From Chlamydoabsidia padenii (lineage: Eukaryota; Mucoromycota; Mucoromycetes; Mucorales; Cunninghamellaceae), in assembly GCA_025330725.1 (NCBI GenBank), contig JAIWND010000006.1, positions 930,001-994,000 of the forward strand: 64,000 nt of DNA. Direction: 5' to 3'. Positions 19,070 through 32,315 of this stretch are shown here, one piece after another. The position numbers were made by a program, and so were the translations under genes. The notes below the pieces were generated by a model. That model saw only the letters and a list, made by a program, of their open reading frames with translations. It made no database searches and had not been told where the DNA came from. Each line of letters opens with the position of its first letter. Within the stretch, counting starts at the first letter, position 1.

Positions 19070-20291
19070 CTATAATAGACCTTCATTTCTAAGGGTGTCA
19101 TGAGTTACAATATCCGAGATGGCCGCCATAACAAACTTGATTTGCTTTGTATCCGTGGCACAAGTAAAATGAGTATAGATCTGTTTAATGGATGATCGTG
19201 AGTTGAGAGCCACAAACCGCTTGAGTAAATAGTCACACGCCGCATCATAGTTAGTACCACCCATAAAATCAGCAAAGTAATGTGACAATGGACTATTGGG
19301 AAGTTTTTCGGCAAAGAGATCAATCTTGTTCAAAAACAGAATGATGGATGTCTTTACAAACCATTTCGAGTTGCAGATGGAATCAAACAAGGTGAGAGCT
19401 TCTTGAAGTCGGTTCACGTTGGAGTCTTCAGCAAGCATTTGGTCGTATTCAGATATCGCCACCAAAAAGACAATGGCCGTAACATTTTCAAAGCAATGGA
19501 TCCACTTTTTGCGTTCAGAGCGTTGGCCACCCACGTCAAACATACGATAAGTCATATTGTCGATAACAAAGGTCGTTTCTGTAATCCCTGTGGTTTTTAC
19601 TCTTGAGCGTAAAACATCTTGATCACTTGGGATATAGTCTTGGCTACCGATGCGAGTAATAGAGTCAAAATAACTATTGATGAATGAAGGGGAAAGGAAA
19701 AGGAGGAGGGGAAAAAAAAAATTGGTGAGTAGGTGTTCATTTTCAAACGCCGCTTAAACCAGGTACTTACTATCGTGCTGAATCATTCAATTGGAATTCG
19801 TTAGATCGAGCGATACACTTTTTAACACCTGAATCTTCCCAAAGACAAGCAATAGCATCTATCACATCATGATCCAGTACTTCTACTTGTGGGGACATTT
19901 CCATCAAAAGGCGGGCATTGAATTCGTTGTGAGGGTTGGAAAAGTCGATATGCAGTTTAATCATGGCTTCCAATGTCACTTTCATGGATTGTACAGTATT
20001 AGAGAATATCACTTCTTTGAAGCTTTCCCTTTCCTCTCGAGTATATCCTCCATCATGTAAAAGTTTGACTTGTTTCAATACTGTAGACTTCCCGCTTTCA
20101 CCAGCACCTATGTAAAAATGAAAAAATATAAAGATAAATTACAAGACCCGACCCAATCAAATCACTCTATTACCTAGTAAAAGTAACTTTGTCTCTCGTT
20201 TCAAGTTGGCTTTGTCTCGTTTGATTTGAGTTTCGATGGCATCATTGCGATGTTTTTCTTCAAGGACTTCAGATGATTGACAGCAACCCAT
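19070..20291 (-). CDS. Heterotrimeric G-protein alpha subunit
   Basis: Three exons, 20291-20174, 20107-19771 and 19673-19070, encode 352 residues. The N-terminus MGCCQSS carries the N-myristoylation glycine with adjacent palmitoylation cysteines. G boxes are present: GAGESGKST, switch I RSRVKTTGITETTF, switch II FDVGGQRSERKKW, FLNKIDLF, and TCATDT. The C-terminus is RNEGLL without the pertussis-toxin cysteine. It couples membrane receptors to downstream effectors such as adenylyl cyclase or MAPK modules. The exact fungal subgroup (Gpa1/2/3) cannot be fixed by eye. A promoter-type motif (19742-19752) lies inside intron 2, and another (20791-20801) about 500 bp upstream of the start. Confidence 0.95.
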
Positions 20292-21821
20292 TTTATAATA
20301 GAGAAATATATAAAGTATGAAAAGAAAAAAAGAGAAGGAAAGAAACAGGAAGTTTCAGATTATGCCTATTTCAATGAAATGAATGAGGGGGTCTCCCTTT
20401 TTTCTTTCTTACATCTTGGTAGGAGTAGTTTGATTCTTCCGGGACGACTCGCGTCGACTAGATAATAATGAGAGATACCCTAATATCAGTCCCATTTTCA
20501 TGCTAGTAGATTGATCTTGAGAAAGGGGAGGTCACTGTGTAGATGCATTAACCAACTTGTACAGGTTACTATATTTAGAAGATACAGTAAAATCCAACTA
20601 TTCAATATGAAGCAGGGTATGTGCATGATACATATGGTATATGCAGAGGGAACAAATGGCTCCTTCATCCTTTTATCTTTTCTTTACTTTACTTTACTTG
20701 ATTTTCTCTTTTTCATATCTTGGTGTTATCAATTGACATGTTTCATTGTGTCATGGTTATGCTTTTATGATCTTGACTACTATTTGAATATTCAAATCCC
20801 GACATGCATGAACTTGTCCCCTTAAAGATCGACAGGCTAAAAAAAAAAAAAAAAAAAATGCTCGGTCCTTATAATAAATTAAGATGAAAGGAACAATAAG
20901 ATAGTTTATGCCTTATATAGAAGATGTATAAAGATGAGTAGGTGGTGCGGCTTCGGATGAACTGATCTGTACCTTCTCATTAATAGGAGTTTGAAATGAC
21001 AGGTGGTCGTCCATCTCCTCTTTTCTTATGAAGAAGAGTTACGATAGCAGTCCTGTCCTTCTCTCCTATTCACCATGGCACTTTTCTTTTTCTTTTTCTT
21101 TTGCTGGTTACATAATCTATTATACGTGGATATATCCGACATACATACAAAGAAACAAGGAGTATATCACCATTTACCTGATTAATCCAAGCGTATCACA
21201 AGAATCGGACAATGACACACTTCCCCTGATCCTATCATCCTGATCGAATAAGGAGAGACTACATAAAATTCTGTGAGGGTACTTTTTCTATCTTAATCCA
21301 ATGAGAACAGACGTGGAATCCCAATAAAGGGAAAAAGGGGAACATCTCGTGCATTCGATCCCGCCTCTCCCTCAGCATTTGTGATTCTACTTTATGAAAA
21401 TGACTGTGCGACGATGCCCAATCCATTCTTTTCAGGCTTTTATAAAAACTTGTCAAAGCCCAACCAAGTTTTGTTAAACATTTGCCACATTGTCCATTCC
21501 CTCATTTTGCAATCAATGCTACTTGCTTCCCTTTTTCGGAATTTCAAATGCCGATAATCCAATTTCCGTTCAAAGCCAATGATAACCTTTTTTTTTTTTT
21601 TTTTTTTTTTCTTCTTCTTCAACCTTTTTTTTTTTCTTACTCAATGTGTTAAAAGGACTTTTGTATTTTATCATTATTGTGCACAACTATATCCTTATAT
21701 ATTATTACTCCTTCCACTCGTTTTATCATATTTCTAATCTTACGCATCACAACGACACTCTATCCTTTATACCTCACTTTTTATATCATCCACCAACCAC
21801 CTCAACTGAACGACATACTAT
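20292..21821. other. Intergenic, 1.5 kb
   Basis: Long divergent promoter region between the G-alpha and kinase genes. Motif matches lie at 20791-20801 and 21543-21553. There is a CTTTA-type microrepeat (near 20683-20700) and A/T-runs at 20840-20858 and 21590-21610. I see no supported coding exon. Confidence 0.4.
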
Positions 21822-24134
21822 ATGGGTATTATATGCTGTCGGGAAAGCTCAATAGACTTTGATAGTGAAGGTAATCCCTGCTACAATCATAATTTGCCAC
21901 TCATGCTAACACCTCCTTTTCTTTATTTATAGTGGATTTGTCTCATTTTGCGCTCTTAAGATCTGTGGTAAGTATAGAATAGTTAAAAAAAAAAAATCTC
22001 TTTTTAACCTGTTACTAACTCCCTCTTGATTGCTTGTAGGGAAAGGGGGCATTTGGAAAAGTACGTGTAGTACAACACAAAGGCACCAAACAACTCTTTG
22101 CACTAAAATATATCAACAAAACTAGGTGTATACAAATGCGTGCGGTGGAAAACATCATCTCGGAACGACGACTCTTGGAACGAATAGACTGTAATTTAAT
22201 TGTCAACCTACGATACGCTTTCCAGGATGACGAATATATGTTTTTGGCTTTGGATCTAATGACAGGTGGTGATATGCGTTTCCACTTGGATCGTCTGGGG
22301 ATGCTGCCTGAAGCTTATGTCCAATTCTATGCCGCTGAAGTCTCCTGGGCTCTACGATATCTTCATAAAAAGAACATTATACACAGGTAATCAAAAAAAA
22401 AAGGGGGGGGAGGAATGACTCTCTTTTTGTGATATAATACTAATCAATCCATTTTGTAGAGACTTGAAACCAGATAATATTCTCCTCAGCGATCAAGGAC
22501 ATGCTCACCTGACTGACTTTAACATTGCCGTCCAATTCTCGGATTCCAAACCATTGACATCAGTGGCAGGATCATTGGCTTATATGAGCCCGGAAATCTT
22601 ACTCAAACGTGGTTACTTTGCTTCAGTGGATTGGTGGTCTCTTGGTGTGGTTTGTTATGAACTACTAGTTGGTAAAGTAAGTATCAATTTACATGAAACT
22701 TGGCATGAACTAATTAGTATCATCCTTCCTCTTTTTCATTTTAGCGGCCATTTAAAGGAAAAACAAATGAAGCATTACAGCAAGCCATACTGCATGACCC
22801 GATCGCATTCCCAGAATCAAGTCGTATCTCTCAAGAAGCTCGTGATTTTATCGGTGGACTATTGACTCGTGATATCAACCGACGATTAGGTGTAGGTGAA
22901 AAAGGTTTTCGTCGATTAATGGCTCATCCTTGGTTACAACATATCCAATGGGAACTACTGGAATCCAAACAAGCAGTACCTCCTTTTATACCAGATGTAA
23001 GTTGGACCCATCATGTATATCTTTTTATTTTATCTGCTTCTCTAACCCCCGCAACATCTTTTTCTTCTTCTTCTTTCTGTCTTTTAGAGCAAACGTGCCA
23101 ACTTTGATCCAACTCATGAATTGGAGGAAATCTTACTAGAAGATAATCCACTCAAGGTCCGAAAACGAGCTCAAGCCAAACCAAGTGCCACCTCAAATGC
23201 CAACACATCCTCAAAAAGTCATGGTAGCGAAGTGGTATTATCGGAAACAAGCCCAGAACGACAATTGATGCAAGATAAATTCTTGACCTTTGACTACACC
23301 AAACCTGAAGAAAACGAAGGACGTAAAGCTGAAATGGATCAACATCGATGGGCTCAGAGAATGACAAAGACGGATGGAAACGAAAAACAAGATGGAAGGC
23401 CACCACCCATTCGCGGCAGCTCACGAAAGGTGGTAATGGGATCTTACAATAGCAGTGTGGTGGATTATATTAGTCAACAACCCGCCACTCCTTTATCGTC
23501 AAGCGATATATTGAAACTGGAGGAACTGGAACGAATGAAACGGACTCAACAGGCGGCACATCAGCAGCAACAAGAACAACAACAGGAACGGCTTTTGCAA
23601 CAACAAGAACAGCAACGAAAACAACAGCAACAAGGAAAGGATAGAGAAAGGAAACGAAAACAAGATTGGTGTCCTCCCTCTGGTATTACTGACGTACCAC
23701 TATTTGATCCACACCCATTGACTGCCATTCAAGCAAGAGATAATTACATTTTACAAGCTGGCGGGGTACCTCCTCCAATCAAACCACCTCCAGCTGTGAA
23801 AATGGCATCAGAACGAATAGACATGCATCAACAACAATCTATCCAGCATCTCGATCACCATTATCGACCGAGCTCATCCTCGGATTCAAGCTATCAATTC
23901 TCATCTTCGCCCGAAAACTTGTATCGACCTCTGATGACAGCTTCGGTTAGTTCGATTAACACCAACATCACTACCATCAGTCAACAAAGCTCACCTGTAC
24001 CTCCTCACAAATGGATGTTGGACGCCAATACTTTGCCTCCTGTGCCATTGTCTTCAAATGCATCTTTACCTCTACCTCCACCTGATATTCCTGTGCCGCC
24101 TATTCCAACTGGTCTCTCTCCACCTCGAAGATAG
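21822..24134 (+). CDS. STK32/YANK-type serine/threonine kinase with long Q/P-rich tail
   Basis: Six exons, 21822-21870, 21933-21967, 22040-22386, 22460-22676, 22745-22996 and 23088-24134, encode 648 residues. The start MGIICCRESS gives a myristoylation glycine and two cysteines, as in membrane-bound STK32 kinases. The kinase domain follows (GKGAFGKVRV, ALKYINK, NIIHRDLKPDNILL). Its Mg-binding motif is DFN (HLTDFNIAVQF) instead of DFG, which is the hallmark of the YANK/STK32 branch of AGC kinases. Residues from about 300 on form a disordered tail with poly-Gln and Pro-rich segments ending PPIPTGLSPPRR. Substrates of this family are poorly known; a signalling role at membranes is inferred. Confidence 0.88.
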
Positions 24135-24823
24135 GCACATTATACATTTCTTTTTTACCTCATCCCATATTATCCTCTTCATCTTCCCTCCATCTAGATA
24201 TCCTATAGAACATATGTATTTTAATAAAAATGTATTCTTTTTTAAAAATAAAAAAACCCCTACTAGAACATGACTCGTCTCTATAATGGCATCACATTGG
24301 TATAGGAGTAGGACAACACTGTATAAAGCTAATGACCCTGAACTCATCTTGATTGGCATGCTCTCTTTTTTTTTTTTTTGTCTTTATCTTTATCTAATTT
24401 TAAATGGAGTGAATCAATGAATCTAAAATGATCATTAACATGGACGGACAATTGGCATTAGCCTACGTTTAGGTCCGGATATACTTTTAATCGAAATCGG
24501 GATTTGAATTCCACGAAAATCATGCATCGGGATTAAACAACAGTACCATCAAATATAAAGATGAGTGTGCTTGCTTTATGATTCATTTATGTATCACATC
24601 CAGATCTTTGAGCAACACCCTTCTCCTTTCCTATTTTAGGCACACACCATATCTTTCTACACACGAATCATTTCAAACAAAATAAATTGAACGCGCAAAG
24701 CAAAAAGCTCCATGGCGTTCATTTCCTTTTTATTATTATTACTATTCGATAAATACAAGTTAAATGGCTAATAAAGATAAATAAAACTATACTAAAGGAT
24801 GAACTAATCTGTAAAAGCTAAAT
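24135..24823. other. Intergenic, 689 bp, between convergent genes
   Basis: 3' regions of the kinase and WASP genes. A motif match lies at 24498-24508 (CGGGATTTGAA), unusual in being remote from a start codon. No gene is seen. Confidence 0.4.
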
Positions 24824-27177
24824 CTATTCCCATTCGCTTCCATCGCTGTCTTCATCATCTTGATCATCGTCATCGGCCAGGACGGACTTTTTACGGTTTT
24901 GCAATGCGGTAAATAAACTTGTGGTCAGGTCGTCGCCACCACTTGGAGAGCCTATAGGTTTTGCTGAGCCAGTTGTCATGGATGCTGTCGAAGAGACGGC
25001 GCTACGGTCACGCTGGACTTCTTTTGGTGTCTTTTTCAATGCCCCAATACCACCTGCATTACGAATAGAATCTAACAAAGCACCTCTTCCAGATGAATCC
25101 GATGTTCCATTGATTGTTGGTGGTGCACTTGAAGGTGGTGGTGGTGGTGCCCCTGAAGTTGGTGGAAGAGGTGGTGGAGGTGGTGCTCCTGAAATGGGTG
25201 GAAGAGGTGGTGGTGGTGGTGGTGCTCCTGAAATGGGTGGAAGAGGTGGTGGTGGTGGTGGTGCCCCTGAAGTTGGTGGAAGAGGTGGTGGTGGTGGTGG
25301 TGCTCCTGAAGTTGGTGGAAGAGGTGGAGGTGGAGGAGGTGCCATCGAAGGTCGCTTTGGTTGACTTGGTCTTGGTGCAGTAGGTGGTGGAGGTGGTCCA
25401 CGATTATTCCTTCCTGGCAACGGTGGTGGTGGTGGACCTCGTCGATCACGTCCAGGCAAAGGTGGTGGTGGTGGTGCTTCAGGTGCTTCGGCTGCATCAA
25501 AGAATTCCGGTGAAGAAGCCCTAGTGTCATTATCATAAGCATCATCAAAGCTATCGACTGAAGCATGAGCAGGTGGTGACATGTATGAAGATGAAGCAAA
25601 AGTTGTTGGTGGTGCTGGTGGAGTAGCAGAGATAGTCGACATGCGATAAGGATTGTTGGATTTCGGTGCTTCATACTGATCTTGTTCTTCGTATTCAGTT
25701 GATGCTTGAGATAATGTGATAGGAGAAGGCACAACAGGTTGCTGAGGGGAGACTACAGTTGGTTGGTCGTAATAATTGGCCGAGTCCAAAGTCGAGTTTG
25801 GTGTAGATGGTGAATCTGCATATGATTGATGTCCAGTAGTTGCTGTTTGAATCGGTGGTGGTGGAGGTGGTAGTGTCGCTCTAGGAGGAGCAGTGTGATG
25901 TTGAGCTACAGGACGAATAGGTGGTGCAGGTGGTGGAGGTACATTTCTTCGAGATGAAGCAGGAGGTGGAGGTGGAGGTGGAGGCCGACGCCCTATTCAA
26001 TAAAAATCATCAATAGTAAAATGAGTATTATGTCAATTCTTTTTATTTTTATTTTTTACATACCACCAACAGGAGGAGGAGGAGGAGCTGCTCGTCTAGC
26101 AGGTGGAGGTGGAGGTCGAGGTCGAGACTTCTTTGCTGAGGCAGATAGTCGAGCAGGAGGAGCAGGAGGACCACCTCTTTCGTTGACAAAGTCTTTAATA
26201 AAGTCTTGGTTTTCGTTGATTTCACGTTCCGATATACCCAGTGATTGTAATTGATCAAATATACCATTCCATTCAGAGTCTGTATTTTGTACACTGAAGC
26301 CTTTTTCCGGAGTATATCCTATATGTCCAAGATGCCTACATAGTGATATAAAAAGAGGGTCAGTTTAGTCATTTGATGATAAATGACCTACCCCCCAACC
26401 ATTACCTGAATTCAGATGGTAACCCGATTTGAGTCTTGTTAAGTTTTCCACGAGTAGGTTTTTTCCCACTGGTTTCTGTGTAGAAAGCAGTAAAAGAAAG
26501 ATTATTAGTATATTGCTTTTGTTTATAACATGTTTTCAAAATGGTTTACCTTTAGTCTTCTTCTTCTTGGCAGGCTTGTCTTTTTCCCGAGTCGTTACCT
26601 TGTTATAGAAAACCGATGCGTCTTCTTCATTGCTGAATGATAGGCCGGCCATATATTCCTGTGTTAATATTTCCAAGGAGCTTAATATTAATCGTTTTTT
26701 TGTCAATAGCTTCTTCCTTTTAACTTACATCAGCTGCGAAGGTAAAGAAGAATGGAGTTTGTTGGTCGAGTTGGAAGTCATCATAAAGTTCTTGTTCCCA
26801 GATAACACCTTTATGATTCTATAAAGAGTAAGAAAGTGAAATGTTAGTCATCATGCTACTGGGGTTCACATTTATTGCACTTACAATGAGGTCAACTATA
26901 CGAATGTATAAAGAATGCTTCTTCTTATCCTTGAGGAAGGTCACCGCACCCCATATATTTGAATATGCCCATTTATTAGGATTCGGATAGGCTACATACA
27001 GTCTTGCAACAGTGGCCGCATATATTTTCTATGTAATGTGATGAGAAGAAGTAAGAGTCATCATTATGCCCAGTTCAAATAATCATCATCCTTTGTTTTC
27101 AATATACTTACAGCCGTTGGAAGAGCCCTTCTAACTTTGTTTTTATCTTCAGCTGTTGCGAGAGCTGCAGAAGGCAT
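24824..27177 (-). CDS. LAS17: WASP-family actin nucleation promoter (Las17/Wsp1) with CRIB
   Basis: Seven exons, 27177-27112, 27028-26885, 26818-26729, 26658-26550, 26475-26406, 26335-26064 and 25992-24824, encode 539 residues. Domains in order: WH1 (MPSAALATAEDKNKVRRALP ... VARLYVAYPN ... GVIWEQELYDDF), a basic patch, a CRIB/GBD (IGLPSEFRHLGHIGYTPEKG) with the GBD continuation LGISEREINENQDFIKDF, a long poly-proline region with repeated LPPTSGAPPPPPP units, a WH2 motif (RGALLDSIRNAGGIGALKK), and an acidic tail ending DGSEWE that binds Arp2/3. It drives branched actin assembly at endocytic sites. Yeast Las17 lacks the CRIB, so this copy is likely Cdc42/Rac-regulated as in animals. Confidence 0.93.
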
Positions 27178-27263
27178 ACGATAAGTAGTTTATTAAAAGT
27201 TTACAAGTAGGTAAAAGAAGTGAATTAAATGTTGAGAAACTGTCGATGAAAATTATTGGTCGT

Positions 27264-27274
27264 CGGGTTTTGAA
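27264..27274. promoter_or_regulatory. CGGNNTTYRAA motif in a divergent promoter
   Basis: CGGGTTTTGAA sits midway between WASP (start 27177, minus) and Doa1 (start 27362, plus), 87-88 bp from each. Confidence 0.55.
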
Positions 27275-27361
27275 ATATGTCTATCATGGATTCTTTCTCT
27301 CATTTTCCATGTTACGCGTCTTTTCCCTCTTTCCCTTTCTTTTTAATATCAACCTACAAAC

Positions 27362-30300
27362 ATGCCTGGTCACTACAAACTTGAAGCAGCCCTTCATAGT
27401 CATGAACAAGACGTAAGACTTTTATATGAACTGATACATCTACAGTTACCTCATCTCAATACTAACCCTCTTTCTTTCCCCTATTTTAACATAGGTGAAG
27501 GCTGTTGCTTGTCTTTCGAATGACCTTATCCTCTCTGCCTCCCGTGACAAATCTGTGCGATCATGGACACGAACTGGACCCAGCGACTTTACTCCTCATA
27601 ATACCTATCTTGGTCACGACCATTATGTGAATGCCTTGATTGCCATTCCACCAAACGAACATCATCCTGAAGGTATACAGACTAACGTCAGTCTCGTCTT
27701 CTTTACTCACCTACTCACCCCTGCTTTTCTCTATCTCTCTTTTTTTAAAAACAGGTCTCTTTGCTTCGACTGGATCCGATAAACTTATTCAAGTATACGA
27801 ACCTTTTAGTCCAAGCAAACCTTTGTATACGCTAATTGGGCATACGGAAAATGTGTGTACACTGTCGATGACTCCGAATGGTGATATCATATCTGGATCT
27901 TGGGACAAGTAAGCAAATAGAGAAAGTAATATTTAACTTTTACTAACTATGGTTTTTGTTTCAAATAGGAAGGCTATCGTTTGGAAGAACTATCAACAAG
28001 CATACGTTCTTGAAGGACACACTGCTGCTGTATTGGGCGTTTTGGGTGTCGATAATGATGTCGTTCTGACAGGTAAAAACTTGGGATGGTGTGACAATGG
28101 AATATGAATTATAATCATTAACTTTTTTGGGGGGTGCTATATTGTAGCTTCTGCTGACAAAACAATCCGACTATGGCAAAATGGAAAAGAAACAAAGGTA
28201 TTTAAAGGTCATACTGATGTTGTACGTGGACTCACTTTGGTCGCGGGTGTTGGATTTGCTTCTTGCTCAAACGATGGGTAAGTTTATGTGACAGATAATG
28301 CAGACGATCTAATTTGTTTTTTATCTCCTCTTTATTAGTACTATCCGGGTTTGGAATATGGCTGGTGATTGCTTACAGGAACTTTATGGGCATACATCCT
28401 TTGTGTACTCAATTGCAACCTTGAGTACTGGTGAATTGGTCTCTTCTGGTGAAGATCTCACAGTGCGTATTTGGAGGGGTAAGTTGGGACAATGGTTTGA
28501 TGGATGACAAAGAAGCTAACTTTGATCTTCTTTTGGGGGGGCGGGTCACGCACCTTCACTTGTTATAGATGCTGAATGTGTCCAAACTCTTCAACAGCCA
28601 TGTATCTCGGTTTGGAGCGTAGCCTGTTTGCCGAATAACGATATTGTAGTGGGTGGTAGTGATGCTACTGTTCGCGTTTATACCCGGTCGGATGAAAGAA
28701 CCGCCAGACCTGAAGATATCAAGGTAAAGATAACAAGGGAAATAGGAGGGAAGAAGATTACATCGTACTAACTCTATGTTTTTTTTTTTTTTATTCTGTA
28801 GGAACTGGACGATCAACTAGCCAATCAAGCGATCCCTTCGTAAGTACTCGATGAAGATAATGAATCCATGGGCTATCTATTGTTGATGATGACTCAAAAT
28901 GATTATCTTTTTCCAACCATTGACAGGAACCAATTGGGTGATGTAAACAAGGACAATTTGCCGGGATCAGAAGCTCTTCTTCAACCAGGAAACAAAGAAG
29001 GACAAGTGACTATGGTGAATGTAAACGGCATTGTGGAAGCGCATCAATGGGACTCGACTTCTAATACCTGGCAAAAGATTGGTGAAGTGGTGGGTGGTGT
29101 TGGCTCTGGGAAGAAGCAATTCCATGATGGCAAAGAATATGACCATGTTTTTGATATTGACATTGGCGGTGGTCCAAATGGCATGCTCAAACTCCCTTAC
29201 AATCTCAATCGTAAGTATTCAAATAATCAACAATGATGAATCGTACTCTCTAACTTTTGCTTTATATATATAGAAAATCCATATGATGCAGCACAGAAAT
29301 TTCTTTTAGCTAACGAGCTGTCACCTATGTACGTCGATCAAATTGTGGACTTTATCACAAAAAATACTTCAGGTGTTTCCCTGGACCAACCAAGCAACCA
29401 ATATCAAGACCCTTTTACTGGTGGCAGTCGCTACACACCCGGTCAGTCGGCCACTTCATCAACACAAGGATCCTATATTGACCCTTATACTGGTAAGAAG
29501 AAGAACAAAAAGTTGTTCAAGAATGACTAGGGCTAACTTTACAACGACTCTTCTTTTATGACAATAGGTGCATCTGGTTATCATGGCTCTCATACACCTA
29601 CTCAAACGACTACAACTACTGCATCTCAATCTCCAGCTATTCAAAAAAACAATATACTTCCGGTTGTAAGTCTGTGTGTGGATTTAACGATTGATGACAA
29701 TATATACTAAATATCTGTAATATTTTTGGGGTGGCAGCAATCTTATCTAGCATTGAAACAGGCCAATGTGGACGCGGTAGGAAACAAGTTGAAGGCACTG
29801 AACGAACAAATGGATATTGACAAGAAACTTGACGAAAGCGAAGTGGCAGCTCTCACCCGATTGACTCAATATCTCAAGGATCCCACATCATCATCTGTCG
29901 GTGAAGATGGTCTACTCACCATTGTTAAAATTTGTCAAACATGGTCGCCCAATGATCGATTCCCAGCCCTAGATATTTTGCGACTCCTTGCCTTCTATAC
30001 ACCTGATGATCTACTATCTGCTGTTCCCAACGGCGATGCGGTAACCTTTTTCTCGACTTCCGGTGATATCCTTGCTGCATCAACAGCAACCTCGGCGTTA
30101 ACCAAAGTGGCGGAAACAAATGCTATGCTGGCTTATCGTGGTCTGGCTAATTTATTTAATCATCAAGTGGGAAGAAATGTCGTGGCGGCGCGACAACAAG
30201 AACTGGTCTCGACTTTACAAGCAGATGTGGTGCTCAAATACAAAGCCAAGGCGACTAAATTGGCGATCAGCACGTTATCACTCAAGTAAGCTGGGGGTGA

Positions 30301-30787
30301 ATGGTTGAAGATGGAATGGAGTTATTATTAACATATATATTTTTTTGTCTATAGCTATGCTGTGTTTCTAACAACAGAAGCAAGAGATGAAGATAGTGAA
30401 ATTAACCTTACTGGGTCACTGGTCGATTTGGTTAAAGAAGAAGAAGACGAAGAAAATCTATTCCGACTACTCAGTGCTCTCAAAACTTTAGTAAGAAAAA
30501 AAGAAAGGGGGGACAGCATTATGAAAACTTGTGATTCAGCTAATGATACTCATACACTGTTATTCTTTCTTTATATATATAGTTTATCCACTCGCCACCA
30601 TGTGTAGAAATCGCTACTATTCTTGATACCAAGATCGAACTACGCCGACTTCAACAAAAAACATCTGGAAGGGACAGAATGCAATCTGTTATTAGTAAGT
30701 AACTTGATAGTATGGATGGACAAATCAGATACTGATCGTTTTTTGTACTTACTTGTAGACGAACTCATCACACTGACGTCGCCTTGA
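27362..30787 (+). CDS. DOA1: Doa1/Ufd3 (PLAA), WD40-PFU-PUL ubiquitin adaptor of Cdc48
   Basis: Fifteen exons join in phase to 774 residues: 27362-27412, 27495-27672, 27755-27908, 27969-28072, 28148-28277, 28339-28478, 28569-28723, 28802-28839, 28927-29210, 29274-29492, 29568-29665, 29738-30285, 30355-30490, 30583-30694, 30759-30787. Seven WD40-type blades (e.g. GLFASTGSDKLIQVYE, ASADKTIRLWQNG) bind ubiquitin. The PFU domain follows (GQVTMVNVNGIVEAHQWDS), then the C-terminal Armadillo-type PUL domain that binds Cdc48/p97. It acts in ubiquitin homeostasis and in mitochondrial and ribophagy quality control. The final coding exon is only 29 nt. Confidence 0.95.
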
Positions 30788-31114
30788 TCAACATCCATGA
30801 TAGTATAGTCGCTTCAAGTACATTAAATAGTTGATTACTTTGTTACATTTATTGTTTATTAATGAAAAAAAACATAGTAGTGGAATAAATAATGCTATTA
30901 GAAGTGATGGAGAATAATGGACTATGTGTATAAGGTATGATGGTAGTGGTGGGGGGGGGGGCTATCAAAACAATGTGCATGTTGGAGCTGAGTTGATAGA
31001 TTGACGTTGTAACGACAGAATGTATTGACTTTAATTCTGTGCCTTGTATGTTGTTTCTTGGTAAGTATACCCCATAGGACCCAAGTTGTAAAGGATTATA
31101 AGTCGTAGACGATG

Positions 31115-31337
31115 TTACCCCTGACAAAAGTTGACAAGGCCAGGATGGACTTGATATGGCTGTCTATTTGAAGCTTTCAACAAACATAGTTTAATGAGGA
31201 GAATGCGGCATGTACTGATCAGATACTTTTTATTTTACCTTGTTGTTTATGTTGCTGGTTGTTTCTACTGACAATGGTTGCTGGTATTGATCCCATCCAT
31301 TCCTATAGCCAAAGGTGTTAAAGGAAGGAATGCCCAT
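31115..31337 (-). CDS. Tiny spliced candidate gene, 47 residues
   Basis: Exons 31337-31239 (MGIPSFNTFGYRNGWDQYQQ, then PLSVETTSNINNK) and 31159-31115 (PYQVHPGLVNFCQG, stop) join in phase across GTAAAA...ACAG. The frame is also open upstream of the ATG for about 25 codons to a TGA. A motif match lies at 31471-31481, 134 bp upstream. Not recognised; it may be a remnant or one end of a larger gene. Confidence 0.3.
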
Positions 31338-31667
31338 ATCAGCAGAGTGGCTACCATCAAGTAGATAATGGTTTTTTTGAGACTTGTTTTGGTCGTGGAT
31401 GGCTTTTAGTCAGGTATGAGAATAAAGTAAAAGTGGTAAATGCAGAAGGACCCTGTCTCGTTTTATTAGATTCAAATTCCGATATGGGTCTCTCCATTTT
31501 ACGATCACTGGCCTTGTCCTTGGTCATCGAGAGGGTTACTGATTTTCTTTATAGTGTTCGCTCCCTTTGGGTGTTGATGTACACTGTGTGATTGTAAATT
31601 TGATGGTAGGAATGACAACCATTTTCCTTTTGAAGAAGCTTTTGTGGAATGAAATGAGACTCGCTTG

Positions 31668-31678
31668 CGGGATTTGAA
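31668..31678. promoter_or_regulatory. CGGNNTTYRAA promoter motif
   Basis: CGGGATTTGAA lies 87 bp upstream of the Chs5 start codon (31765). Confidence 0.5.
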
Positions 31679-31764
31679 TGTATGAGCCAAAAAGATTTAA
31701 AAAAAGAACTTTTTGCGGATTCTTTCCCCTCTCTTCTCTTGGCGACCTTTTTTTAATATATAAC

Positions 31765-32247
31765 ATGACTTCGGTACAATTCACAGTTGGAAAATTAGAT
31801 GCCGGAATGGTAAGAATACTCTTCTTCTTCTTCTTCTTCTTCTTCTTCTTCGTCTATATAAATACATACAACAGCGCCCTACTCTTTACTTAAATAATCA
31901 ATACTAACTTGTTCTTTTTCCTATTATTTATAGGCCATCCTACTTACGGAAGATCATCATCTGATCGAATTCCCTTCCTTACTTTTACCTAATGGTGTGG
32001 CCGCTGGTAGCATTGTCAACATTTCGGTAAGCCGCAACATTTCTGAAGAAGAACAAAAGATGCGGGAATTCTGGGACCTCGAGAACACCATCCTCGAAAA
32101 ATTCGGTAACTCACTGCCTGAAACACCACAAGTGCGCGTCAAGAACTTGACGCAAACATCCTTGATACTGGAATGGGATCCTTTGGTTTTACACACAGCA
32201 ACTCTTCGGTCATTGGATATCTTTAAAAACGACACAAAGCTTGCACA

Positions 32248-32315
<68 letters not shown>

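Noticed and set aside
24921..25364. Gly/Val-rich plus-strand frames opposite the WASP poly-proline region
   Set aside because: They are the antisense of CCN-repeat proline codons; simple repeats keep several frames open.
30849..31127. 92-codon minus-strand ORF downstream of Doa1
   Set aside because: It runs through a poly-G/C tract and has no clear start; part of its span fits better as the short second exon of the candidate at 31115-31337.
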